Assembly (NCBI RefSeq): GCF_024055715.1
Contig: NZ_JAMXMV010000014.1
Coordinates: 1 to 64,000, forward strand
Direction: 5' to 3'
DNA: 64,000 nt
Origin: Actinoallomurus soli
Lineage (GTDB): Bacteria; Actinomycetota; Actinomycetes; Streptosporangiales; Streptosporangiaceae
In this document: positions 56,168-63,679 of the stretch, piece by piece
How positions within the stretch are numbered: position 1 is the first letter of the stretch
Layout of the letters: each line of letters begins with the position of its first letter
Program-made: the position numbers and the translations under genes
Notes under the pieces: generated by a model
What the model was told of the DNA's origin: nothing
The model's input: only the letters and a program-made list of their open reading frames with translations
Database searches by the model: none

Positions 56168-57355
56168 ATGGCGCACGGTTCGGAGGCGCTGACCCCCGCC
56201 GAGGCCACTGCCCGCGCGCAGGCGCTCATTCCCGTCATCGCCGAGCGCGCGCTCAAGACCGAAGCACTCCGCCGACTACCGGACGAGACGTTCACCGACC
56301 TCGCCGATTCGGCCCTGATGCGGATCACGCAGCCGCGGCGCTTCGGCGGCTCGGAGCTCGACCTGGCCGACGTCTTCGACGTCATCAACCTGCTCTCCCA
56401 GGGCTGCGGATCCACCGGCTGGACCTATTCCCTGATCATCGCTCACGGCTGGTTCGTGGCGTTGTTCGGTGAACAGGCCCAGCAGGAGGTCTGGGGATCG
56501 AACCCAGACGGGATATTGAGCACCTGCTTCAGTGGCGGATGCCCGCCGGATGCCGTCGACGGCGGCCTGCACATCCGAGACGGCCGGTGGCGGTTCTCGA
56601 CCGGCGTACACCACGCGGACTGGGTGGCGCTGCTGGCCCCGGTACGCCAGGAGGACGGGCCGCCGGACATGCGGTTCCTGCTGATTCCGAAGGACGAGGT
56701 CGAGATCGTCGAGGACTGGCGGGCCGCCGGGCTGGCCGGCACGGGCAGCTGCAGCGTCGAGGCCAGGGACGTCTTCGTACCGCACCATCGCACGCTGCGG
56801 CTCCAGGACCTGCTCAATGGCACTGCGCCCGGCTCCGCGGTCAACGACGGCCCGATGTACAGGCTTCCGCTCGTCGGCACCTGGCAGGTCTTCCTCACCG
56901 CACCCGCGGTCGGCATCGCGCGGGCCGCGATGGCCGCGTGGATCGAGCGGACGAAGAGCAGGCTGCGCCCTGCAACCGGCGCTCCCCGGGCTGCGGACCC
57001 CATCGGCCTGGTCCGGCTCGGTGGTGCGGCCGCGCGCATCGAGGCCGCCGAGACTCTGATCCGGCGGGCAGCGGAAAACGTGACCTCGGATGTGCGCGCC
57101 CTGGGCGCGGCCGCCCCCGCGACGCTCGCTCGCAGTCGCCGGGACAACGCCTTCTCGGTCGGACTGTGCGTGGAGGCGGTCGAGGACCTGTTCCGGGGCG
57201 CCGGAGCGAGCGCGCTGGACGAGAACTCACCGCTCCAGCGGAACTGGCGGGACGTGCACGCCGTGGCGCAGCACGTCGCGAACAGCCTCGACATGAACCT
57301 CCGCGCCTGGGGTGAGCGAGCCGTCGGACTGAGCGACGGCCTCCGCTTCGGCTGA
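56168..57355 (+). CDS. Flavin-dependent monooxygenase, acyl-CoA-dehydrogenase fold (HsaA-like)
   Basis: About 395 residues; ATG 56168 has AGGTGA upstream, GTG 56159 is an alternative. Layout: helical N-terminus EALRRLPDETFTDLADSALM, ITQPRRFGGSELDLADVFDV, STGWTYSLIIAHGWFVALFG, beta domain GRWRFSTGVHHADWVALLAP and VEIVEDWRAAGLAGTGSCSV, and C-terminal bundle ending NWRDVHAVAQHVANSLDMNL. This is the group D flavoprotein hydroxylase pattern (HsaA, 4-hydroxyphenylacetate-type), acting on phenols with FADH2/FMNH2 from a reductase. Follows the UnbV lipoprotein gene by 65 nt. Confidence 0.8.
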   Translation: MAHGSEALTPAEATARAQALIPVIAERALKTEALRRLPDETFTDLADSALMRITQPRRFGGSELDLADVFDVINLLSQGCGSTGWTYSLIIAHGWFVALFGEQAQQEVWGSNPDGILSTCFSGGCPPDAVDGGLHIRDGRWRFSTGVHHADWVALLAPVRQEDGPPDMRFLLIPKDEVEIVEDWRAAGLAGTGSCSVEARDVFVPHHRTLRLQDLLNGTAPGSAVNDGPMYRLPLVGTWQVFLTAPAVGIARAAMAAWIERTKSRLRPATGAPRAADPIGLVRLGGAAARIEAAETLIRRAAENVTSDVRALGAAAPATLARSRRDNAFSVGLCVEAVEDLFRGAGASALDENSPLQRNWRDVHAVAQHVANSLDMNLRAWGERAVGLSDGLRFG

Positions 57356-57887
57356 GGACCGGCGGTACGCCGCCGTCGGCCGGTCAGCGACTCGGGGCGG
57401 CGGCGACGTCGCGGCTCGCCCTCTCCGCGATTCGGTCGGATCTCCGGGCTGCGGCTCACGGCTTGCCCTCTTCATGATCCGGTCGGCCGGCCGGTCATCG
57501 GCGGCGTGGACCTGACCGATGCCGGCGTCGCCCTGCCCAGGCTTTTCGGGCCGCCGCCGTCGACCACCGACCGTCGACCACCGACCCGTCGACCGCCGAC
57601 CACCGGCCACCGGTCAGCCGGTCGCCGATCGGCTACCGGGTGCCGCGGCGGGCCGGATACAGGTTCCGGGCAGCACTTGGCCCTCCGGCTGCGACGGCGA
57701 CGGGAGTGCTACCTGACCTGGGGGACGAGTACCTGCCCGAAGCGGGACAGGCACCGCACCCGCCTCGCACGCGGCCGCCCGGAAAGCCGCTACAACCGGT
57801 TCTAAGGGAGCCCCAGGACGGGCAATGCGCTGGGCCGGCGCGACCGCGTCGGCTGGTTCGCCGGGCGTCGCGGTCACGCCCTTCATC
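57356..57887. repeat. Non-coding gap with a 14-15 bp tandem repeat
   Basis: Between convergent genes, 532 nt without a credible gene. GTCGACCACCGACC (57559-57572), GTCGACCACCGACCC (57573-57587) and GTCGACCGCCGACC (57588-57601) form three tandem copies, followed by imperfect ACCGGCCACCGGTC. Purpose unknown; could be replication slippage. Confidence 0.6.
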
Positions 57888-58703
57888 TCACTTACGCTCG
57901 ATCACGGCGAGCCATGCCTGCGCCTGAGTCACGCCGTGGAACGGATTGAGCTCGAACGCGTCGGCGGTGAGGGACTCGACGGTCCATCCGTCGCTGAACG
58001 CGGCGCGCAGCTCCTCCGCGTGGAACCGGTGCGGACCCCAGTTGCCCGGCTGCCGGTCGCTGAAACAGATGAGGTAGCACGTACCGCCGGGTCGCAGCAC
58101 TCCCGCGAGGCTCGCGACGTACCTGGCCCTGTCCTCCGCGTCGAGCACGTGGAGAACGGCGCTGTCGATCACCGTGTCGACGGTCATGGCCCGGCGCGGC
58201 AGATCGAGTGCGTCGGCGACCTCGAATCGCGCGCTCACACCACGCTCGGCCGCCTTCGCGCGGGCACTCGCGATCGCGGTCGGCGACAGGTCGATGCCGA
58301 TGACATCGGCGCCGCGGCTCGCCGCGAGCAGTGCGTGCTCGCCGGTCCCGCACCCGGCGTCGAGAACGTGACCGCGGAGCCGGCCTTCGTCCGCCAGCCG
58401 TACGAAGGCCGGCTGCGGACGGCCGATGTCCCACGGCGGCGGAGTCTCCCCGGTATAGCTGTCGTCCCAGGACTCCTTCATGTCGCGAGCAGCGATGACG
58501 ACGGCCTCCTCGCCCGCGGCGATCACCGACACCAGCAGGTGGCGGCCCCCGTGGGTGAGGCCGTAGACCAGGGTCGTGCCTTCCGGGCCGGGGGCGGACC
58601 AGTAAGGGCGCTCGAGGATCGCCTCCCGCGCTTCATCCGGTCTCACGCCGCGAGCGGCGACATCATTATCCGACCAGTCACTTTCCCGGACCGCCTTGAA
58701 CAT
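57888..58703 (-). CDS. SAM methyltransferase with N-terminal BrnT-like domain
   Basis: 271 residues from ATG 58703 (GAGGG upstream). Residues 1-80 resemble BrnT-type toxins: WSDNDVAARGVRPDEAREAI, TTLVYGLTHGGRHLLVSVIA and VVIAARDMKES, matching the (I/V)SARDM end of that fold. Residues about 82-271 are a normal methyltransferase: SWDDSYTGETPPPWDIGRPQ, motif I GHVLDAGCGTGEHALLAASR, DVIGIDLSPTAIASARAKAA and GVLRPGGTCYLICFSDR. The methyltransferase alone fits thiopurine/TehB-like SAM enzymes that often detoxify. The BrnT part lacks a neighbouring antitoxin, so it is probably structural or regulatory. Confidence 0.75.
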   Translation of the reverse strand: MFKAVRESDWSDNDVAARGVRPDEAREAILERPYWSAPGPEGTTLVYGLTHGGRHLLVSVIAAGEEAVVIAARDMKESWDDSYTGETPPPWDIGRPQPAFVRLADEGRLRGHVLDAGCGTGEHALLAASRGADVIGIDLSPTAIASARAKAAERGVSARFEVADALDLPRRAMTVDTVIDSAVLHVLDAEDRARYVASLAGVLRPGGTCYLICFSDRQPGNWGPHRFHAEELRAAFSDGWTVESLTADAFELNPFHGVTQAQAWLAVIERK

Positions 58704-58762
58704 TCCAATCACCCTCAATGTCAATTACTGCATTATCGGCAGGGTAATGCGTTGGCAGGAAA

Positions 58763-58798
58763 GGGGAAGCCCGCCGGATTCTCCCGGCGGGCTTCCCC
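58763..58798 (-). terminator. Second strong hairpin
   Basis: GGGGAAGCCCGCCGG (58763-58777) pairs perfectly with CCGGCGGGCTTCCCC (58784-58798), 6-nt loop. It lies between two minus-strand genes and may back up the terminator at 58874-58915 or attenuate read-through into the methyltransferase gene. Confidence 0.65.
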
Positions 58799-58873
58799 GA
58801 CCTGTTCTCCCGACCGGCGGCACCGTTGCCGACAGCGAGTTCGGATCAGGCCATTCCGTCGCGGCTGGGTGAT

Positions 58874-58915
58874 GGCCGGCTCCGGCGGGCCGAGAGCGGC
58901 CCGCCGGAGCCGGCC
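58874..58915 (-). terminator. Perfect 18-bp hairpin terminator
   Basis: GGCCGGCTCCGGCGGGCC (58874-58891) and GGCCCGCCGGAGCCGGCC (58898-58915) are exact complements with loop GAGAGC, starting 6 nt after the stop of the minus-strand gene at 58922. Confidence 0.85.
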
Positions 58916-58921
58916 TCACAC

Positions 58922-59665
58922 CTATGCCTTCAGGAGCACCTCGGCCAGCGCCGGCGAGATGGTCACACTGTCGATCGGCACGTGGTGAAGCAGCGCACCG
59001 ATCTCGATGTCGGCCGCGATGAGCTCACCGACCGGGCGGTTCTCGCTGTCGTACAGCGGGTACCTCGTCGAGGTCCGCGACACGTCGCCGATCGGGGGGA
59101 CCATCGCGACCCGGGACTCGAGCCGCACCACGCGGTCACCGGTGTGGATGATCTGGCCGAGCTCTTCGATCTCGAACTGGGGGTAGATGTCGGTGACGCA
59201 GTCCTTGATGGGCATCAGGGTGCCATCGCGGTACGGCGTCGGCCGGACCCTGGCCCCTTCCGGCCTGGAAGGAGTGTTGGAGACCTTGACCTGGCCGAAG
59301 ACATCGCTGTGGCCGGTGACCTGAAGGGTCAGGAACTGCGCGGTGATCGTGGAGGTGACCCACTCCAGCTCCACGCCGTCGGCCGCGTACGGGTCGTGCC
59401 GGCGGTACATCGCCATGCCGTGCAGGTCCACGATGTCCTCGCCGAGGCCCTCGACGAGGACGTGGATGCGCTCGCGCACGGTGAACGCCTCGAGAGCCGG
59501 CGGGGTCAGCGTGTACGGGCGGATCGGGTACAGGTTGCCGGGCCCGCCCCAGGCGGACTCGTGGCCCTTGACGACCGCGTCCGGGTTGGGGGTCTTCAAG
59601 CCTTCGGACCCGACGGCGACGCCGCGTTCCATCACGCGTTTGAGGATGTTCTCCGATTCGCTCAT
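58922..59665 (-). CDS. Uncharacterised conserved-looking protein
   Basis: 247 residues from ATG 59665. It is soluble, with no signal peptide or membrane helix, and looks beta-rich: ESAWGGPGNLYPIRPYTLTP, VRERIHVLVEGLGEDIVDLH, MAMYRRHDPYAADGVELEWV, TSTITAQFLTLQVTGHSDVF. The single His/Asp cluster GMAMYRRHDPY and the line DCVTDIYPQFEIEELGQIIH could be a metal or substrate site. I do not recognise the family with confidence. It has its own terminator and a shared ACTA-N8-TAAAGTGTT element upstream, so it is probably part of the regulon of this cluster. Confidence 0.55.
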   Translation of the reverse strand: MSESENILKRVMERGVAVGSEGLKTPNPDAVVKGHESAWGGPGNLYPIRPYTLTPPALEAFTVRERIHVLVEGLGEDIVDLHGMAMYRRHDPYAADGVELEWVTSTITAQFLTLQVTGHSDVFGQVKVSNTPSRPEGARVRPTPYRDGTLMPIKDCVTDIYPQFEIEELGQIIHTGDRVVRLESRVAMVPPIGDVSRTSTRYPLYDSENRPVGELIAADIEIGALLHHVPIDSVTISPALAEVLLKA

Positions 59666-60315
59666 GACTGAGCCTTTCCGTGGAGGAAATGGGACTGGAC
59701 TGCGGCGTTCCGGCCGGGCGGCCGGTGACGCCCTGAGCTGGTCGACGATGTGGGCGCAGTCGACCAGGCTTGGTGGATTCGGGTCTGCGCCGCGGCGATG
59801 CTGACGACGGAGTGGGTTGGGATGGGCGGGCTCGCTTGAATCAAGACAAACACTTTAAGAAAAGATAGTCAATGAGTACGCCCTGGACGCGACCTCCCGG
59901 GTGCCGTGCGGACGAAGTCGCAGTTCGCGTCAGAGCGACTTGTCGGAATCGGTCGCGGAGCCAGGATGATCGAAACGTGTTTCAGGAGCATCCGAGCGCC
60001 GACGCGCCGTACCTCGTGAGGACACCGTGCGGGGCTCTTCGCCGACCGCGGCTGCGGGCGGGCCGCTCAACCGCGAATCTCCCGAGGTTGAGCGGCCGGC
60101 CGCCTTCGCGTCGGCTCACCCGGCGTGGCTCACTCCGGGCGGATCGCCTCGCACAAGGCCTGGGCCGGCAGATCGACCGGGCGGCAGTGGGGGTCATGCA
60201 TCGCCGACAAAGGCGCCTTGCATTTCCTATTGCGAGCTGCGCGATCTGATAGGGCTTGATAACGTTCGAATGAGTGCCGCCGTGCCGGGACATTGATCAG
60301 GCGGGTGAGTGAAGC
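59666..60315. other. Large divergent intergenic region
   Basis: 650 nt between the minus-strand unknown gene and the plus-strand CMD gene. It contains the shared element at 59849-59869. Apart from that, GC-rich shadow frames and an AT-rich stretch near 60235-60275 are all that is seen. Confidence 0.45.
59849..59869 (-). promoter_or_regulatory. Shared ACTA-N8-TAAAGTGTT element (minus strand)
   Basis: Read on the minus strand it is TTG-ACTA-TCTTTTCT-TAAAGTGTT, nearly identical to the copy at 61478 including the preceding TTG. It lies 184 nt upstream of the unknown gene's ATG (59665) and could also serve the divergent CMD gene at 60316. Confidence 0.6.
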
Positions 60316-60900
60316 ATGCGGCTGAGTAATCTTGAAACGGGTCAGCGGAGGCCGGCCAAATTCTTCATGCTGATGGCCTCGAAAGCCTCGGGCGCGGAGA
60401 TGGCCGACGTGGTGAAGATGTTCCTCTACCGGCCGGAGTTCTTCGGCCGTGCGATAAGCGAGATCTTCACGGAGGTCATGCGCGGGCCATCCTTCTGGAC
60501 CGCTGGAGAGCGTGAGTTCATCGCGCTGCGCATCGCGCAGCTCTATAAAATCCAGTATTGCATAGACATCCATACCGAGATGATCAGTATCGCGTCCACC
60601 GGCGAGGTAGACGCGGCAGATGTCGACACCGCACGGCCAGAGCTCAGGGCCGTTCTCCCGTTCCTGGAAAAAGTGACGCGCTCTCCTGACTCGGTCGGTG
60701 AGAGCGATCTCGCGGAGGCGCGGGAGCTAGGGGTCTCCGACGAGGCCGTGATCGAAGCGCTGCATGTCGCGTTCATCTGGGATGCGGTTGACCGCCTGGC
60801 GTACGCATTCGACTTCAAGCTGCTCGACGGCCAGGTCACGAAGGGAACCCGGGCACTCCACCAGTTCAAGTACCGGTTCCCCGCGTTCACGCTGCGGTGA
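60316..60900 (+). CDS. Carboxymuconolactone decarboxylase/AhpD-like protein, single-Cys variant
   Basis: 194 residues from ATG 60316. CMD-type helical fold: WTAGEREFIALRIAQLYKIQ then YCIDIHTEMISIASTGEVDA. The usual peroxidase CxxCxxxH is reduced to IQYCIDIH (Ile79, Cys82, His86), so the resolving cysteine is missing. The second half (LGVSDEAVIEALHVAFIWDA) matches the conserved CMD helices. Ten nucleotides before the next CMD-like gene, so co-transcribed. Without the CxxC pair a disulfide peroxidase activity is unlikely; decarboxylation, cyclisation or binding is possible. Confidence 0.75.
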   Translation: MRLSNLETGQRRPAKFFMLMASKASGAEMADVVKMFLYRPEFFGRAISEIFTEVMRGPSFWTAGEREFIALRIAQLYKIQYCIDIHTEMISIASTGEVDAADVDTARPELRAVLPFLEKVTRSPDSVGESDLAEARELGVSDEAVIEALHVAFIWDAVDRLAYAFDFKLLDGQVTKGTRALHQFKYRFPAFTLR

Positions 60901-60910
60901 AAGGGAGATA

Positions 60911-61234
60911 ATGCGCGACGAAGAGGAAGCCACCGCGGCGAAGTATTCACGCCTCATCTCCGATCTGCGTGAAGCGGTGTTCGAGGGGCCCGGCCGGACC
61001 GACCAGGCGGCACGCAAGTCCGCGGCCACGGGAGGAGCGCTTGCTGAGCCTTGGCTGTCCTACGCGGCGAAGGTCAGGGATGAGTCATGGGGGGTGACGG
61101 ATTCGGATATCGAGGACCTCAAGGCGGCCGGCCACAACGAGGACGAGATATTCGAGATCACTGTCGCCGCCGCCGTGGGCGCCGCACTGCGCGCGCTCGA
61201 CGCCGGCCTGCGGACGCTGCGCGCTGCCGGCTGA
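60911..61234 (+). CDS. Small CMD-like half-domain protein
   Basis: 107 residues, ATG 60911, AAGGGAGA upstream. The segment WGVTDSDIEDLKAAGHNEDE and IFEITVAAAVGAALRALDAG corresponds to the C-terminal helices of carboxymuconolactone decarboxylase-like proteins. It has no cysteine, so no peroxidase site. Small proteins of this kind often sit beside a larger CMD protein and may complete or regulate it as a heteromeric partner; that role is inferred. Confidence 0.7.
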   Translation: MRDEEEATAAKYSRLISDLREAVFEGPGRTDQAARKSAATGGALAEPWLSYAAKVRDESWGVTDSDIEDLKAAGHNEDEIFEITVAAAVGAALRALDAGLRTLRAAG

Positions 61235-61567
61235 GCTGGTATTCCCGCACAAGACGGCCATCACCGCCCGTCCGGAGCTTCGTGCGAACCGGCGGGCCGT
61301 GTCCTGTGACGTCGAGCCGCCGGCGGAGTGCGCGGCTCGGTTCCGAGCCCTTTCACGTCGGCGGGAGTTCCGGGAGAACCGGGCGTAGGGATTCCCTGTC
61401 CTGAGCTCCGGCAGAGTTGTCCGCTGCCGTTTTCCACACCGTCCCGCCTGCGGCGCTGAACGAGCCATCAATAATTGACTAGCTTTTTTTAAAGTGTTCT
61501 ACTGATGGCGAGGCCCCGGTGCCGCCCTTAACGGCGGTGGCGGGCGTGGAGATATCAAGGAGGTATC
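61235..61567 (+). other. Promoter gap before the third CMD gene
   Basis: 333 nt without a credible gene. A T-rich stretch near 61470-61500 carries the shared element; GGAGG (61559-61563) is the ribosome-binding site of the next gene. Confidence 0.5.
61478..61498 (+). promoter_or_regulatory. Shared ACTA-N8-TAAAGTGTT element upstream of CMD-desulfurase operon
   Basis: TTG-ACTA-GCTTTTTT-TAAAGTGTT, 69 nt before ATG 61568. TTGACT with TCTACT 17 nt later could serve as -35/-10, so here the element would lie inside a normal promoter. Confidence 0.6.
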
Positions 61568-62149
61568 ATGCCCCACATTCCCGTAGCCGAGGGCAGTCCC
61601 GGAATCTTCGGGCTCTTCCAGTTCAGGCCGGAAACCGCGGTACCGATGCTCGAGCTCTGCGAGGTGCTGCTTCGCGCGGACAACTCGCTGTCGCGTGGCG
61701 AGCGTGAAATGATCGCCGGCTACGTGTCCCAGGGAAATCGCAGCGAGTTCTGCCAGGACGGGCACTTCACCATTGCGGCCATCCAGATGGAGGACGGCCG
61801 CGATCTCGTGCGCGCCGTCCGGGCGACGCCGGAGGATGCGCCGATCAGCGCCAAGATGAAGGCTCTGCTGCGCATCGCCGAAAAAGTACGGATCGGCGGC
61901 CGCTCGGTGCTCGAGGACGACGTCGACGCGGCGCGGGACGCCGGGGCGACGGACGTCGAGATCCACGACGCCGTGCTGATCGCCGCGGCGTTCTCCATGT
62001 TCAACCGGTACGTCGACGGCCTCGACGCGATCATCCCCGAGGACCCCCACTTCCACGACGTGGTGGCGCAGAAGGTCGTCGCTCAGGGGTACTCCAGGAT
62101 GGCGAAGATGCTCGCTGAGGGGGCCTCCAAGGCCGGCGCCGCCCGGTGA
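61568..62149 (+). CDS. CMD/AhpD-like peroxidase-related protein, single-Cys variant
   Basis: 193 residues, ATG 61568, GGAGG upstream. SLSRGEREMIAGYVSQGNRS, then EFCQDGHFTIAAIQ: the CxxCxxxH motif is SEFCQDGH (Ser59, Cys62, His66), so only one cysteine remains. Helices MKALLRIAEKVRIGGRSVLE and VEIHDAVLIAAAFSMFNRYV match peroxidase-related CMD proteins. The gene ends 11 nt before the cysteine-desulfurase-like gene and is surely in its operon. Confidence 0.8.
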   Translation: MPHIPVAEGSPGIFGLFQFRPETAVPMLELCEVLLRADNSLSRGEREMIAGYVSQGNRSEFCQDGHFTIAAIQMEDGRDLVRAVRATPEDAPISAKMKALLRIAEKVRIGGRSVLEDDVDAARDAGATDVEIHDAVLIAAAFSMFNRYVDGLDAIIPEDPHFHDVVAQKVVAQGYSRMAKMLAEGASKAGAAR

Positions 62150-62160
62150 GCTGATCTGCC

Positions 62161-63618
62161 GTGACAGTGGAGACGCAGCAAGAGATCAGTCCCGCGGAGT
62201 TCTCGCGAGCCTATCCGGAGTACCTCGCCACCGGGCATCTCGACCGGATTCGCCGGGACGACTTCGCCCGGCTCGACGACCACGACCTGGTCTATGTGGA
62301 CTACGCCGGCAGCGGCCTTCCCGGGCGGTCACAGGTTGCCGCGTTTCAGCGACTCCTGTGCCAGGAGACCCTGGGTAATCCGCATTCGGAGAACGCGCCG
62401 TCCCGGCGTTCCTCTGAAGCGATGCGGCGGGCCCGGCGGGCCACGCTTCGGTTCCTGAACGCCGACCCCGACGAGTACTCGGTCATCTTCACCGCGAACG
62501 CGACCGGCGCCCTGCGGCTCGTGGGTGAGGCGTTTCCGTTCCGGCCGGGGTCCCGGTTCGCGCTGTTGCAGGACAACCACAACTCCGTGCTCGGCATCCG
62601 CGAATACGCCGCCGCGCGCGGTGCCACCCTGGAGATGATTCCGCTGCGGCCGGATCTGCGCGCGGATCCGGCCGCCGTGATCGAGGCCCTGGACCGCGGG
62701 AGCACGCTGCCGTCGCTGTTCGCGTATCCGGCGCAGAGCAACTTCTCCGGCGTGCAGCATCCGCTCGGCTGGATCCACGAGGCCCGGTCGCGTGGCTGGC
62801 GCGTGGTGCTCGACGCCGCGGCGTACGCAGCGGTCTCCGACCTCGACCTGAGCAGCGACAAACCGGATTTCGTGCCGCTGTCCTATTACAAGATATTCGG
62901 CTGGCCGACCGGGCTCGGGTGCCTGGTCGCCCGCAATGACGCGCTCGCCGAGCTGCGGCGTCCGTGGTTCTCCGGCGGAACCGTGCTGGCCTCCAGCGCC
63001 CTGGGCGGATGGCATGCGCCCGCCGCTGCGCCAGAGGGTTTCGAGGACGGGACGCCCGACTTCACCGGCGTGCTCGGAGTCACGATCGGCCTGGACTACG
63101 TGCGGGAGAGCCTGGGCCGCGATGCGGTCCGGACCAGGCTGGGGTGCCTGATGGATCGCCTGCTGGACGTCATGCGCACCCTGCGTCACGGGAACGGCCT
63201 CCCCGTCTGCACGGTCTACGGCCCCGCCGACACGAAGGACCGGGGGGCGACGATCGCGTTCAACCTGCTGGACACCGATGGCGTCCTCGTCGACGAACGG
63301 GCGGTGGAGACGAGCGCGGCCCACAGCGGAATCGCCCTGCGCGCAGGTTGTTTCTGCAATCCGGGAGTCGGCGAGACGATCTTCGCGCTCGATCCCGAGG
63401 ACCTGCTCCGCGCCGGGCGACAGCGGCCCGCGCCGGCCACGGCGGATGAATACCGGCGCGCGATGCGGTTGCCCACCGGCGGTGCCCTGCGGATCTCACT
63501 CGGGCCGATGAGCAACCTGCGCGACATCTCCCGGCTGATCCGGTTCCTCAAGTCCTGGCGGGACTACCGTGCCGCCGATGACGACCTGTCGAGGCTGGGC
63601 GAGCGAGCCCGGTGCTGA
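62161..63618 (+). CDS. MOCOS-like PLP cysteine desulfurase (class V aminotransferase fold)
   Basis: 485 residues from GTG 62161. Class V fold: VYVDYAGSGLPGRSQVAAFQ, GNPHSENAPSRRSSEAMRRA and VIFTANATGALRLVGEAF. The PLP lysine is K244 in PLSYYKIFGWPTGLG, and the cysteine loop is ALRAGCFCNPGVGET (Cys397/Cys399), both closely matching the N-terminal domain of molybdenum cofactor sulfurases rather than IscS/SufS. The C-terminal MOSC domain of MOCOS is absent. The predicted activity is persulfide formation from cysteine. No Moco enzyme lies nearby, so sulfur transfer to a pathway intermediate is possible. Confidence 0.8.
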   Translation: MTVETQQEISPAEFSRAYPEYLATGHLDRIRRDDFARLDDHDLVYVDYAGSGLPGRSQVAAFQRLLCQETLGNPHSENAPSRRSSEAMRRARRATLRFLNADPDEYSVIFTANATGALRLVGEAFPFRPGSRFALLQDNHNSVLGIREYAAARGATLEMIPLRPDLRADPAAVIEALDRGSTLPSLFAYPAQSNFSGVQHPLGWIHEARSRGWRVVLDAAAYAAVSDLDLSSDKPDFVPLSYYKIFGWPTGLGCLVARNDALAELRRPWFSGGTVLASSALGGWHAPAAAPEGFEDGTPDFTGVLGVTIGLDYVRESLGRDAVRTRLGCLMDRLLDVMRTLRHGNGLPVCTVYGPADTKDRGATIAFNLLDTDGVLVDERAVETSAAHSGIALRAGCFCNPGVGETIFALDPEDLLRAGRQRPAPATADEYRRAMRLPTGGALRISLGPMSNLRDISRLIRFLKSWRDYRAADDDLSRLGERARC

Positions 63619-63679
63619 AGGTCGGCCGCGGACAGGCCGGCGCGGCCGGGCACCGCCTGGGCGCCGGGCCGGGCGGTCT

